Of a stretch of 64,000 nt of DNA, positions 23,140-32,689 are shown one piece after another. Made by a program: the position numbers and the translations under genes. How positions within the stretch are numbered: the stretch's first letter is position 1; each line of letters opens with the position of its first letter. Below the pieces are notes generated by a model that worked only from the letters and a program-made list of their open reading frames with translations, had not been told where the DNA came from and ran no database searches. The stretch spans positions 46,644 through 110,643 of the forward strand of contig CAJTYV010000006.1 in the NCBI GenBank assembly GCA_910584195.1, given 5' to 3'. This DNA is from an uncultured Ruminococcus sp. Lineage in GTDB: Bacteria; Bacillota; Clostridia; Oscillospirales; Ruminococcaceae.

Positions 23140-24351
23140 TTATTCGGCAGGAGTGAATTCCTCGAAGTCATCATCAATATTTTCGAGAATATCCAGATTT
23201 TCGGAAGATTCTTTGAAGCTGTCGTCAGATGTATCCGCTTCATCACCCTCGGCGGCTTCCGCTGCCTCTGCTGCGGCCTTGCCCTTTTTCTTGGATTTGG
23301 CGGCGGTTTTTTCAATGACCTCGTCCTTGCGTTTGAGAATAAGCTCCTCTATTTCTTTCATAAGTTCTGGTTCATTTTTGAGGACTTCCTTAACGTTATC
23401 GCGTCCCTGACCAAGCTTACGGTCTCCGTAGCTGAACCACGAACCGCCTTTTTTAATAATTTCAAGGTCTGTGGCAATATCGAGGACTTCGCCTGTACGC
23501 GAGATACCCTGTCCGTACATCATGTCGAACTCCGCTTCCTTGAACGGCGGAGCGACTTTATTTTTAACTACCTTGCACTTTGTGCTTGCGCCGATTATCT
23601 GACTGCCGTTTTTAATAGGTTCTCCTTTGCGGACTTCGATACGTACGGACGCATAGAATTTCAAAGCGCGTCCGCCGGGTGTAGTTTCGGGACTGCCGTA
23701 CATCACTCCGATTTTTTCACGTATCTGATTAATAAAAATAGCAACGCAGTTTGATTTGGAGATAGCTGCTGTAAGTTTTCTCATAGCCTGCGACATAAGT
23801 CGGGCAAGCTGACCTACGTGCAGATCGCCCATTTCTCCGTCGATCTCCGCGCGTGTGGTCATAGCGGCGATAGAATCAAGTACGATAACGTCTATCGCGC
23901 CCGAACGTATAAGAGCTTCGGCAATTTCAAGCGCCTGTTCGCCGCTGTCGGGCTGAGAAACGAGAAGATCGTCGATATTAACGCCAAGCGCCTTTGCATA
24001 TACGGGGTCGAGAGCGTGTTCAACATCAATAAAAGCGACTTCTCCCTCCATCTTCTGAGCCTGAGCGATAACAGACAAAGCAACGGTCGTTTTACCGGAG
24101 CTTTCGGGGCCGTATATTTCAACGATACGTCCTCTCGGAACGCCTCCGATACCAAGCGCCAGATCGAGCGTCATAGAGCCTGTTGGTATAGCGTCAACAT
24201 TCAGTACTTTAGTTTCGCCGAGCCGCATGACCGCGCCCGCGCCGTATTTTTTTTCAAGCTGTTTCAATGCGCTGGCAAGTGCGGTTTTTTTATCCTCTTT
24301 TGCTGTAACTTGTACAACAGCCGGTTTTTGTTTAAGTTCTTTTTTAGCCAT
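23140..24351 (-). CDS. recA: Recombinase RecA
   Basis: 403 residues. Walker A is GPESSGKTT and the usual VEHALDP and NQIREKIGVMYGSPETTPGG (L2 region) segments are present. An extended Ala/Glu/Asp-rich C-terminal tail carries the acidic end typical of RecA. It forms ATP-dependent filaments for strand exchange and triggers LexA cleavage. The start has GGAGG and overlaps the prmC stop by 8 bp. The N-terminal extension before ALKQLEKKYG is somewhat longer than in Escherichia coli. Confidence 0.98.
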   Translation of the reverse strand: MAKKELKQKPAVVQVTAKEDKKTALASALKQLEKKYGAGAVMRLGETKVLNVDAIPTGSMTLDLALGIGGVPRGRIVEIYGPESSGKTTVALSVIAQAQKMEGEVAFIDVEHALDPVYAKALGVNIDDLLVSQPDSGEQALEIAEALIRSGAIDVIVLDSIAAMTTRAEIDGEMGDLHVGQLARLMSQAMRKLTAAISKSNCVAIFINQIREKIGVMYGSPETTPGGRALKFYASVRIEVRKGEPIKNGSQIIGASTKCKVVKNKVAPPFKEAEFDMMYGQGISRTGEVLDIATDLEIIKKGGSWFSYGDRKLGQGRDNVKEVLKNEPELMKEIEELILKRKDEVIEKTAAKSKKKGKAAAEAAEAAEGDEADTSDDSFKESSENLDILENIDDDFEEFTPAE

Positions 24352-25207
24352 TATTGTCCTCCGTTTTTTTAGCAGTAACAGTGCGGATAATTCCTCCGCC
24401 GTCCTGTGAGAATTTCAAAATATCGAATCCGTTTTGTTTAAGTATTTCACCCACTGCCGAATCCTGACCCATACCGAATTCATAGCAGAAGAAGCCTCCT
24501 GTTTTCAGAGAATTTTTCCATATCGGAGTAATTTTTCTGTAAAAATCAAGACCATCCTTACCTCCGAACAGCGCTTCGGCTGGTTCAGCCTGAACCTCTT
24601 TTTGCAGACTGTTCATTTCGTCTGCGGTCAGATACGGGGGGTTGCTGACGATAATATCAAAATCGCCGTATTTGTCAGCGTTACCGGGTACAAGCGCATC
24701 TGCCTTTACAGCAGTAACTCCCGAGTTATTCAGTTTGATATTTTCTTCAAGGTATTCAAAAGCTTTATCCGAATTTTCCACAGCGTAAACGGCGGAATCA
24801 AACAGTTCCTTATCCAGCGTTATCGCAATGCAGCCGCTTCCGCTGCACAGATCGAGTATTTTCGGAGCTTTTATCTGATTTTTTTTCACTGTATCCAGAA
24901 CATTTTCAATCAGGGTCTCAGTATCGGGACGCGGTATGAGCACGCCCTCGCCGACTCTGAAAGTATATTTCCAGAAATCCCATACGCCTAAAATATATTG
25001 TAAGGGTTTGCCATCGCAGCGAAATCCAATATCGTCATATATTTTATAGATGTGCGGACTGTCAACATCTTCATTCGGCTTGAAAAGGGGATTTCTTTCA
25101 CGGAATACGTCCTGAAAAATGCACATAGCGTCAAATTCCGCATCTGTAATTCCATAACTGTTTAGTTTGCGGACACAGTTTTTGTATAGTTCAATGCGGC
25201 TTACCAT
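24344..25207 (-). CDS. prmC: Release factor glutamine methyltransferase PrmC
   Basis: 287 residues. An N-terminal helical domain leads to RPDTETLIE, the SAM loop LDLCSGSGCIAI (about 118-129) and the catalytic NPPY motif (189-192). The enzyme methylates the GGQ glutamine of release factors RF1/RF2. Its start overlaps the yqhQ end (…GATAAATGGTAA) and its stop overlaps the recA start, giving a tight yqhQ-prmC-recA unit. Confidence 0.95.
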   Translation of the reverse strand: MVSRIELYKNCVRKLNSYGITDAEFDAMCIFQDVFRERNPLFKPNEDVDSPHIYKIYDDIGFRCDGKPLQYILGVWDFWKYTFRVGEGVLIPRPDTETLIENVLDTVKKNQIKAPKILDLCSGSGCIAITLDKELFDSAVYAVENSDKAFEYLEENIKLNNSGVTAVKADALVPGNADKYGDFDIIVSNPPYLTADEMNSLQKEVQAEPAEALFGGKDGLDFYRKITPIWKNSLKTGGFFCYEFGMGQDSAVGEILKQNGFDILKFSQDGGGIIRTVTAKKTEDNNG

Positions 25208-26184
25208 TTATCTTCCTCTTTATCTTCGGGAATGCAGGGTTTCATGGCAGCTATTGCAATTTCAATCATGCTGTCGTCGGGTTCGCGTGTTGTGATACGC
25301 TGCATAGCAAGTCCCGGAGCAGAGAGAATTTTTGTAAAAAGATTGTCATGATTGCCTGCAATTCTTATACATTCGTAAGAAATGCTCACCACAAGCGGCA
25401 GAGCGGCAAGGCTTATCAGAGACCTCTGCCACCATATAAGTCCCTTTGGAACGAAGCACATTACAAAAATACCTATAATAAGAACGATAAATATAAAACT
25501 TGTGCCGCAGCGTTTATGAAATCTGGACTGCATACGGATGTTTTCGACAGTAAGAGGCAGTTCCGCTTCGTGGCAGGCAATGGTTTTATGTTCTGCACCG
25601 TGGTACATGTACTGACGTTTAATATCTTTCATGAGACTCACCGCCCACATGTAAAGGACGAACAGAGCGATCTTAACTATTCCCTCAAGCATAGAGCGAA
25701 GTATTCCCGTATTTGCCGCACCGGGGATGAGACCCACCAGAAATTTGGGAAGGAAGAAGAAAAGACCCATAGCTATCGCAACGCCGAGGACAGAGCCTAT
25801 TATCATAATAATATCGAAAGCGGAACTTGACAATTTTTCGTCATTGGAGTTAATATTATCGGGCGAACTTGATTTAGCGGCTTTTTTAGTGTGTTCCTCA
25901 GCCTTTTCCTCCTCGGTCATTTGTTTTTCGGCAGATTTCATAGTATATTTGTAGCCTTTAATAAGAGAAGCAACGAAGTTGAAGCACCCTCGAACAAATG
26001 GAGCTTTTCTGTACCACGGAGCTTGCCTGCCGTTATTTTCGTCCCATACTTCAAGGTCTATCGTACCGTCAGGCAAACGGCATGCCATTGCGCCCTTAAC
26101 AGGGCCCAGCATCATGATCCCCTCAATAAGAGCCTGACCGCCGATCTTAGATTTAAATTTTTCTTTGCTGTTATTTTCAGCCAT
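25201..26184 (-). CDS. DUF1385 membrane protein (YqhQ-like)
   Basis: 327 residues. The N-terminal IGGQALIEGIMMLGP segment and the AEHKTIACHEAELPLTVENIR region are signatures of the DUF1385/YqhQ family. Four or so membrane helices lie between ~125 and ~275. The function is not established. The family often sits next to prfA/prmC/rpmE in Firmicutes, which agrees with prmC here. Confidence 0.88.
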   Translation of the reverse strand: MAENNSKEKFKSKIGGQALIEGIMMLGPVKGAMACRLPDGTIDLEVWDENNGRQAPWYRKAPFVRGCFNFVASLIKGYKYTMKSAEKQMTEEEKAEEHTKKAAKSSSPDNINSNDEKLSSSAFDIIMIIGSVLGVAIAMGLFFFLPKFLVGLIPGAANTGILRSMLEGIVKIALFVLYMWAVSLMKDIKRQYMYHGAEHKTIACHEAELPLTVENIRMQSRFHKRCGTSFIFIVLIIGIFVMCFVPKGLIWWQRSLISLAALPLVVSISYECIRIAGNHDNLFTKILSAPGLAMQRITTREPDDSMIEIAIAAMKPCIPEDKEEDKW

Positions 26185-26233
26185 TATGATCTCCTTTCGC
26201 TTACAGATGCTGCTATTTTTCCTATGCGGTCAA

Positions 26234-26260
26234 TTTATGGGAGCAGCGTTCCCCCATAAA
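26234..26260. terminator. Hairpin downstream of the sensor kinase
   Basis: TTTATGGG and CCCCATAAA arms lie between the yqhQ start and the histidine kinase end. There is only a weak T-run, so it is a modest terminator candidate. Confidence 0.4.
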
Positions 26261-26281
26261 CTTATAAACCAGTAAAATCGC

Positions 26282-27679
26282 TTATTTAGGAGGAAGCGTA
26301 ATTGTAACGGTAGTTCCTTTTCCCTCGCCTGCGCTGTAAATGTCGAGCTTTCCGCCGTGCATGGCGACGATTTCGTCTGCAACGGCGAGACCGATTCCCG
26401 AACCGCGTCTTGTATGGTTAGCCTTATAAAATTTAGTTTTTACTTTAGCGAGATCGCCTTCATTTATGCCGCATCCCGTGTCCTTGACCGAAACAGTAAT
26501 TTTTCCGTCTTTTTCCCAAGCCTTTATCGTAACGGTATCTCCCGGCTCGGAGTATTTAACGGCGTTGTCGATAACGTTTATGAAAACCTGTCTTATACGG
26601 TTTTTATCGCCGTAAACAAAGGGCAGCATCTCAGGTTCGTCATATATAATTTTTATTTGTTCCCGGCGCGCCTTATCGGAATAGATGAGAACAGCGTCTC
26701 CGAGTTCAGCCAGAATATCGAGAGTGGCGTTTTGCAGAGTGAAATGACCGTTCTGCATGCGTGAGAAGTCGAGAAGCTCCTCAACCATTTGAGAAAGACG
26801 TTCCGTTTCGTTAACGATAACTCCTACGCCCTTTTTCATGGTATCGGGGTTTTCGCCGCCGTCCACCATGAGGGTTTCCGCCCAGCCTTTGATAGCGGTA
26901 AGCGGAGTTCTCAATTCATGTGAGACAGAAGAAATAAAATCATTTTTCATAGCTTCTGCCGAGGAGAGTTCATCAGCCATATGGTTGATAGAGCTGCAAA
27001 GCTCTCCGATCTCATCGTCGGTATTGCTTTGTATACGCACGGAAAAATCCCCCATAGCAAATTTACGGGTAATTCCGCTTATCTGTCGTATCGGTTTAAC
27101 GATAGAGCCTGCAAAATAAAGTCCCGTGACTACGATAATGAGGATTATCGCCGCGCATACGGCAGTAACAAACAGAATATAGCCTTTTATCGTATTGTCT
27201 ATCTCCGTAAGGGACGTTACCATGCGGACTGAGCTGAATTCGCTGTTGAAAGATGACAGCGGAACAGATACCGCGAGAATTTTTTCGCCGCCTTCAAGTC
27301 TGCCGATATAGCTGCCCTGCCCGTTGTTCATAGCGTCTTCATAGTCCGGCATGAGCGCGTCCGCATCGGGTGAGAAGCCCGATGAAGTAAGCACGACCCG
27401 ACCCTTTGAATTTATCGCCATAAGCTCAATTTTGTCCTTTTCGTTGAAGGTTTCCAGCATATTGCGTACCTCGGCGGAAAAGTTGGCGGAGCTGTCCTGC
27501 GAATGTATGCTAAGAACGCTTGTAACGGCGTTTATTTTTGAGATAAGATACTGTTTTGCCGAGCTGTAGTAATAGCTTTGTATGGCGTATATGACGACCA
27601 GTTCGATAACTATAAGAGCGAGTACGATAACGCCGAGATTATTTACGACCCAACGCTTGGTAATACTTTTTCTTGCCAT
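26282..27679 (-). CDS. Membrane sensor histidine kinase
   Basis: 465 residues. It has two membrane helices (about 13-34 and 167-190), an extracellular sensor domain between them, a HAMP linker (~190-243), HisKA with phospho-acceptor H254 in SVSHELRTPLTA, and HATPase_c with NAVKYSEPGD, DTGCGI and GSGIGLAVA. The ATG overlaps the response-regulator stop (TAATG); the frame also runs to a GTG at 27697. It is coupled to the regulator at 27679-28380. The ligand is unknown; the operon also encodes a lipoprotein and citrate synthase. Confidence 0.9.
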   Translation of the reverse strand: MARKSITKRWVVNNLGVIVLALIVIELVVIYAIQSYYYSSAKQYLISKINAVTSVLSIHSQDSSANFSAEVRNMLETFNEKDKIELMAINSKGRVVLTSSGFSPDADALMPDYEDAMNNGQGSYIGRLEGGEKILAVSVPLSSFNSEFSSVRMVTSLTEIDNTIKGYILFVTAVCAAIILIIVVTGLYFAGSIVKPIRQISGITRKFAMGDFSVRIQSNTDDEIGELCSSINHMADELSSAEAMKNDFISSVSHELRTPLTAIKGWAETLMVDGGENPDTMKKGVGVIVNETERLSQMVEELLDFSRMQNGHFTLQNATLDILAELGDAVLIYSDKARREQIKIIYDEPEMLPFVYGDKNRIRQVFINVIDNAVKYSEPGDTVTIKAWEKDGKITVSVKDTGCGINEGDLAKVKTKFYKANHTRRGSGIGLAVADEIVAMHGGKLDIYSAGEGKGTTVTITLPPK

Positions 27680-28380
27680 TACTGAACGTCGTTCCACTTA
27701 TAACCGTAGCCCCATATAGTTATTATATATTTGGGACTTGACGGTTCTTCCTCGATCTTCATACGAATGCGTCTTATGTTGACGTCTACAATCTTATCAT
27801 CGCCGTAATAGCTCTCTCCCCATATGTGATTGAGGATACTTGCGCGGTCAAGGGCGGTATTTTTGTTGTTCATAAAGTATTCGAGTATCTGGTATTCTAC
27901 CTGAGTAAGCTCGATAGGCTCGCCGTTTTTAGTGACTGTGCGGCTTTTGAGATTCAGTACGAAAGGTCCGCTTTCTACAAGGCTGTGCTTTTCGTTTTTT
28001 ATAAAGCTCATGCAGACGCGACGGTATATTGCATCGACCCTTGCAGTCAGCTCGGAGGGGGAAAACGGCTTTGTTATATAGTCGTCCGCGCCTATCATAA
28101 GACCGCTGACCTTATCCATTTCCTGAGTTCTTGCCGTAAGCATTATAATGCCTATAGTAGAACTTTTTTCACGTATTTTTTTGCATACGGTGAAGCCGTC
28201 TATTCCGGGCATCATGATGTCGAGCAGAACAATATCGAAATTTCCGTGTTCGGAATCGAAAGTTTTCAGAGCCGCTTCACCGCAGTTTACATCGACCACA
28301 TCGTAGCCTGCTCTTTTAAGATTTATCACAACAAATTCCCTTATGGTATCTTCGTCCTCGCATATCAATATACGTTTCAT
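27679..28380 (-). CDS. OmpR-family response regulator
   Basis: 233 residues. The receiver domain has the acidic pocket, phospho-acceptor D54 (VLLDIMMPG) and the conserved lysine in ITKPFSPSEL. The C-terminal winged helix (DRASILNHIWGESYYGDDKIVDVNIRRIRMKI, broken here only for description) is PhoB/OmpR type. Ribosome site GGGAGA. It starts 11 bp after the lipoprotein gene and overlaps the kinase start, so the three are expressed together. Confidence 0.93.
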   Translation of the reverse strand: MKRILICEDEDTIREFVVINLKRAGYDVVDVNCGEAALKTFDSEHGNFDIVLLDIMMPGIDGFTVCKKIREKSSTIGIIMLTARTQEMDKVSGLMIGADDYITKPFSPSELTARVDAIYRRVCMSFIKNEKHSLVESGPFVLNLKSRTVTKNGEPIELTQVEYQILEYFMNNKNTALDRASILNHIWGESYYGDDKIVDVNIRRIRMKIEEEPSSPKYIITIWGYGYKWNDVQ

Positions 28381-28391
28381 AAAAATCTCCC

Positions 28392-29705
28392 TTAATTAAA
28401 CTTAAATCCTATTGCGGCTTCCGCTTCTGTTATCGAAAGATCGTCTGAAGTGTCCGAGCGCGGTATATAGCCGAGATATGCCGAATCTCCCTTGGTTCGC
28501 AGAAGCATATATCCGGATGTCAGGCGATCTTCGCGGGACGCTTCGTCCTCTGCGCAGTATATACGTAAAAGTTCTCTGCCCATTTTATCATTTTCAAATG
28601 CGCATACAACTATCTCATCGTTTATGGCGTCTCTTTTTACCGTAACTTTTTCCCGCCATTTTTCCGGGAAAATAAATATATAACCGTCTCCTACGCTGTA
28701 GTATGAGACGTATTTTGATTCTCCGCTGCCGTTGGCGGAAACGGTAAGCCATTCCGTAAGCATTAGCTGTTCTCCTGCGGGTACGTCTTTATATCCGGGA
28801 GCTATGGTCTGAACGGGTATTTCAAGAGAGCCGTCGCCGTCCACATCCATAGAACGGCAGCCGGAGGGTCTGAGAGTCATGAACGATTGATTTTGATCCG
28901 AAAAAGCTTTCTGTAGTCCCTTTTCGTTCATAAAAACTATATCTGTCTGAATATAGCCGTTTCCGGAAACAGCATCTATATACAGACCCGTTTCGCCGCT
29001 GTAAAGACTGCCGTAATTTACGGAGTCGAATTCGGTAAAACCGCCGCTGAGTTCCGCACGGTAGCGATGATATTTTCCGTCCGCATCCAGTTTGTATGCT
29101 TCCGCTGCTGCCGGAGAATCGTTTGCAGAGCCTTTGAGCAGAAGAAATTCATTTTGTCCGTCTCCGTCAAGGTCGGTAACGTCTATAAAAGAATATGATT
29201 CGGAAAACGTACGCTCCAGACCGTTTTCGCTGTAGTTGTATACTGCGGCGGTTTTTTCGGAGCGATTTATAAGGCTGCTGCCGATTATCATGTTCATGCG
29301 GCTGTTTTCTCCGAGCTGCGAAATAATAACGCGTTCTATTTCGGAACCGTCCGCAGGGGTATCGTATACAGATCTCCACTTGCCGTTGTTCTCACGGTCG
29401 AGAATGTTGATCCGCAGGGTATTTTCAGGGGCGGCAAGACCTGTTTTTTCATAAAAAACCACAGCCTCGTTGCCGCCGTCGCCGTCAATGTCTTCAACGA
29501 TGAAAGCGGAAAGATATTTTCCCGATTTAGGATATTTAAGGCTTACAGTACCGCCGGCGGCATCGGTAAGCGCGCTGTATATCTGTTCCTGTTCAATGCT
29601 GAGTTTCGGGGGTGTCATAAGATTGTCTATGCTCGTTCCGAAAGTGCAGCCCGTTGTTGAGGAGGCAAATATCAAAGCGGCAGATATTTTCAGATATTTA
29701 TTCAT
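28392..29705 (-). CDS. Lipoprotein with calcium-loop-like DxDGDG repeats
   Basis: 437 residues from ATG 29705. A lipobox (SSTTGC) follows a short hydrophobic segment, so it should be anchored outside the membrane. Several DxDGDG motifs are visible (VEDIDGDGGNE, TDLDGDGQNE, MDVDGDGSLE), as in FG-GAP/VCBS-type beta-propeller blades. No enzymatic motif is recognised. The start overlaps the citrate synthase stop (AATGAATAA), and the two-component genes follow 11 bp later. It could be an external input to the sensor kinase, but this is a guess from context. Confidence 0.75.
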   Translation of the reverse strand: MNKYLKISAALIFASSTTGCTFGTSIDNLMTPPKLSIEQEQIYSALTDAAGGTVSLKYPKSGKYLSAFIVEDIDGDGGNEAVVFYEKTGLAAPENTLRINILDRENNGKWRSVYDTPADGSEIERVIISQLGENSRMNMIIGSSLINRSEKTAAVYNYSENGLERTFSESYSFIDVTDLDGDGQNEFLLLKGSANDSPAAAEAYKLDADGKYHRYRAELSGGFTEFDSVNYGSLYSGETGLYIDAVSGNGYIQTDIVFMNEKGLQKAFSDQNQSFMTLRPSGCRSMDVDGDGSLEIPVQTIAPGYKDVPAGEQLMLTEWLTVSANGSGESKYVSYYSVGDGYIFIFPEKWREKVTVKRDAINDEIVVCAFENDKMGRELLRIYCAEDEASREDRLTSGYMLLRTKGDSAYLGYIPRSDTSDDLSITEAEAAIGFKFN

Positions 29706-31071
29706 TCTCCGAAGCCGTTCTGTCATTAAGCTTTACGTATTTAAGCTCCTTGGCTATAGATTTATATGCGGGACGGATTATACGGTTGCCCGTAAGAACT
29801 TCTTCCATGCGGTGAGCTGCCCAGCCTGCCATTCTTGCAACGGCGAAAAGCGGCGTGAAAAGCTCATCCGGAATCCCAAGCATACGGTAAACAAGCCCGG
29901 AATACATATCGACATTTGCGCACATCGCTTTGTCACTGCCTTTGATTTCCTTGAATATTTCGGGAGTCAGCCGTTCGATAGTTTCAAGAAGTCTGAATTC
30001 CGCTTCTATTTCCCTGCCCTTTGCCAGCTCGAAAGCTTTCTTTTTGAGTATGACAGCACGAGGATCCGAGATAGTATATACGGCATGTCCCATACCGTAG
30101 ATAAGTCCCGATCTGTCGTTGGTTTCCTTACGGATAGTTTTTCTCATATAGTCGGCGACTTCTGATTCGTCCTCCCAGTTTTTAATATTTTCCTTGAAAT
30201 TGTCCAGCATTTTTATTACCTGTATATTCGCTCCGCCGTGACGCGGACCTTTAAGCGAGCAGATAGCAGAGGAGTATGCGGAATATGGGTCTGTACCTGA
30301 CGAGGTCAGCACACGGCATGTAAATGTGGAGTTGTTTCCTCCGCCGTGTTCCGCCTGAAGCATAAGCAGGCGGTCGAGCATCTGCGCTTCGTCTTTAGTA
30401 TACTGTCTGTCGGGGCGCAGCAGGGACAGAATAGACTGCGCGGTGTTTTCTTCGTAATTTATCGGGTGCATTATCATACTTTGATTGTCGAAGACACGTC
30501 TTTTTACCTGATAAGCGTTTGACATGATAACAGGAAGCTTTGCAATAAGGCTGACAGCAGTCCTCATTTCGTTCTCAAGGGATTTATTTTCACATTCATC
30601 ATCGTAGGAATACAAAGCAAGAACAGAACGCGAAAGCTTGTTCATAATGTTTTTTGAGGGAGCTTTAAGTATCATATCTTCCACAAATCCGCTTGGAAGC
30701 TCGCGGCATAGAGAGAGAGATGTACAGAAGTTTTCAAGTTCCTTTTTTGTGGGGAGATGGCCGAAAAGGAGGAGATACACGGTTTCTTCGAATCCGAAGC
30801 GGTCTTCCTCTTCAACGTTCTGTACCAGATCGTTTATATTGTAGCCTCTGTAGATAAGCTGACCGGGGATAGACTCCACTTCCCCCTCGTTTATGACATA
30901 GCCGTGAACGTTGCATATCTTGGTAATACCTGCAACAACGCCTGTTCCGTCACTTTTTCTCAGACCTCTTTTGACATGATATTTTTGATAAAGAGCAGGA
31001 TCGATAATAGCATTTTCGGATACGTCTCTGCATAAGTTTTTTATATTGGTACTTGAATTAAATGACGGCAT
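29698..31071 (-). CDS. Citrate synthase
   Basis: 457 residues from ATG 31071, which has TAGGAGTGA 7 bp upstream; an in-frame GTG at 31080 overlaps that site. Conserved catalytic segments are present: AEHGGGNNST, GPRHGGANI, GMGHAVYTISDPRA and the C-terminal RMAGWAAHRMEE. It condenses acetyl-CoA and oxaloacetate, probably for glutamate synthesis through a partial TCA path in an anaerobe. It is longer than minimal enzymes through an N-terminal extension. It heads an operon with a lipoprotein and a two-component system, an unusual partnership. Confidence 0.93.
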   Translation of the reverse strand: MPSFNSSTNIKNLCRDVSENAIIDPALYQKYHVKRGLRKSDGTGVVAGITKICNVHGYVINEGEVESIPGQLIYRGYNINDLVQNVEEEDRFGFEETVYLLLFGHLPTKKELENFCTSLSLCRELPSGFVEDMILKAPSKNIMNKLSRSVLALYSYDDECENKSLENEMRTAVSLIAKLPVIMSNAYQVKRRVFDNQSMIMHPINYEENTAQSILSLLRPDRQYTKDEAQMLDRLLMLQAEHGGGNNSTFTCRVLTSSGTDPYSAYSSAICSLKGPRHGGANIQVIKMLDNFKENIKNWEDESEVADYMRKTIRKETNDRSGLIYGMGHAVYTISDPRAVILKKKAFELAKGREIEAEFRLLETIERLTPEIFKEIKGSDKAMCANVDMYSGLVYRMLGIPDELFTPLFAVARMAGWAAHRMEEVLTGNRIIRPAYKSIAKELKYVKLNDRTASENE

Positions 31072-31251
31072 AGAAATCACTCCTAAAATAAATATACATA
31101 TTAATTATACATCATTATCTGTTCCGTGTCAATTAGTTTTCTGTGACAGATGTGTAATACATGTGATAAAACGGTGAAATTATTTGCCGTTAATTTTCCT
31201 CAGAAACAGGGCTGACTAAAGTCAATATCGTATTATGAAAGGAAGATATTT

Positions 31252-32262
31252 ATGAAAAAGGCAATAATGGCATCGGTATTTTTGGCGTTATCGGCAGTTA
31301 TTCCGGCAATCCCATCGGTTATGGGAAATACGGAGAAGGAAGCTTTGGCTAAATCACAGGATATAGCCGTAAAAGAGTACATTTTTGATGAATGTGACAG
31401 CGCTGCCGATGAACCTTATAAGGTACTTAACTGCTCAACGGGAATTGTCAGTGAGGTAAGCGTACGAGATTACGTTATAGGCGCGGTCGCCGCGGAAATG
31501 CCTGCTTCTTTTGAGGAAGAAGCGCTGAAAGCTCAGGCTGTAGCAGCACATACATATGCCGAAAGACAGCGCGGATTACAGAAGAAATCGCCTGATACCG
31601 CCCTCGGAAACGCTGATTTTTCGGACGATCCCAATAAATATCAGGGATTTTATACAAACGACATGATACATCATTATTTTGGAGAAAATTATGATGTTTA
31701 CTATAAGAAAATAGCGAAAGCCGTTGACGAGGTACTTCCATATATAATGACATATGAGGACGAGCCGATAATTGCCGCTTTTCATTCGATGTCTTCCGGC
31801 AGGACGGAAAGCGCTGAAAATGTGTGGGGAGCTGCTGTGGATTATCTTGTATCTACGGACAGCGAAGCGGATACAGAGGCTCCCGGTTATATCGAGGAAA
31901 CGGAAATAGACGAACAGTTTGTCAAAACAAGGCTTGAAAGGGTTTTTGAAGGCATTAAGTTGGAAAACGATCCTGAAAAATGGATAACGATCAAGGAAAA
32001 ATCTCCATCAGGGACGGTTATTAAGGCAGAAGCGGGGGGAATAGAGGTAACGGGAGGAGAAATACGTGAAGCTTTCGGACTGCGTTCGGCGGATTTTACG
32101 GTAAGCTGTAAGGACGGAAAAATAATTTTTACCACAAGGGGTTACGGACATGGCGTAGGAATGTCGCAGTACGGTGCAAATCACATGGCGCAGCAGGGCA
32201 GTACGTGGCGCGAAATATTGGAGCATTACTACAGCAAGGCAGAAATAGTGAGTATGTGCTAA
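31252..32262 (+). CDS. SpoIID/LytB-domain protein
   Basis: 336 residues with an N-terminal membrane anchor or signal (about 1-23). The SpoIID domain begins at VRDYVIGAVAAEMPASFEEEALKAQAVAAHTYA and includes AFHSMSSGRTESAENVWG and the C-terminal TRGYGHGVGMSQYGANHMA motif. SpoIID proteins cut peptidoglycan glycan strands (lytic transglycosylase) during engulfment; LytB-domain relatives act in vegetative cells. No other sporulation gene is nearby, so either role is possible. RBS AAAGGAAG. Confidence 0.85.
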   Translation: MKKAIMASVFLALSAVIPAIPSVMGNTEKEALAKSQDIAVKEYIFDECDSAADEPYKVLNCSTGIVSEVSVRDYVIGAVAAEMPASFEEEALKAQAVAAHTYAERQRGLQKKSPDTALGNADFSDDPNKYQGFYTNDMIHHYFGENYDVYYKKIAKAVDEVLPYIMTYEDEPIIAAFHSMSSGRTESAENVWGAAVDYLVSTDSEADTEAPGYIEETEIDEQFVKTRLERVFEGIKLENDPEKWITIKEKSPSGTVIKAEAGGIEVTGGEIREAFGLRSADFTVSCKDGKIIFTTRGYGHGVGMSQYGANHMAQQGSTWREILEHYYSKAEIVSMC

Positions 32263-32418
32263 CAAAAAATCAGTTTCCGAGGGTAAACATTTCCAATATA
32301 ATGAAGATTTTTTGGTATAATATAAATTGTATTGCAGAGTACTAAAAATATTTGAATATATGACATTGGATTCTGTATGGGATTGCATGGGCAACGTCAC
32401 GTATAAAAGGTCATTTGT

Positions 32419-32475
32419 TACCGCAGGTGAAACAGTATGAATCTCTTGACTATGAGGTTGGGTATAATATAAATT
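32419..32475 (+). repeat. Diverged copy of the left arm and loop of hairpin element A
   Basis: About 55 bp here aligns with 32539-32594 (GTGA.ACAGTAT, CTC, ATGAG, ATAATAT kept). Over the first ~17 positions the differences are only transitions. The nearby GGTATAATATAAATT stretch (about 32462-32475) also has an exact partner near 32315-32329. Confidence 0.55.
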
Positions 32476-32510
32476 CGCAGTTTAGTAAGTGAATCTTTTT
32501 CCTGTACTAC

Positions 32511-32644
32511 CTGTTAAGAGGTAATTCTTAGAATCCATTATCGTAAGTGAGACAGTATAAGCCTCCTCAAATATGAGCTTTAAAATAATATGGTGGCTTT
32601 ATACTGTCTCACTTACGACAACAGAGATGCCAAAGGGGTCACCC
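32511..32644 (+). repeat. Variable-arm hairpin element, copy A
   Basis: Left flank CTGTTAAGAGGTAATTCTT, a 23-bp near-perfect inverted repeat (arms about 32541-32563 and 32595-32618), a loop containing AGCTTTAAAA, and right flank GACAACAGAGAT.CCAAAGGGGTCAC. Flanks and loop match copy B at 34881-35042, but the arms do not resemble each other. It lies in the 427-bp gap between the spoIID-like gene and rnhA; the rest of the gap is AT-rich with TATAAT-like stretches. Confidence 0.7.
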
Positions 32645-32689
32645 ACTGAAACTGCAAATATTATAATATTCAACTAAGGGCGGTGAGCG

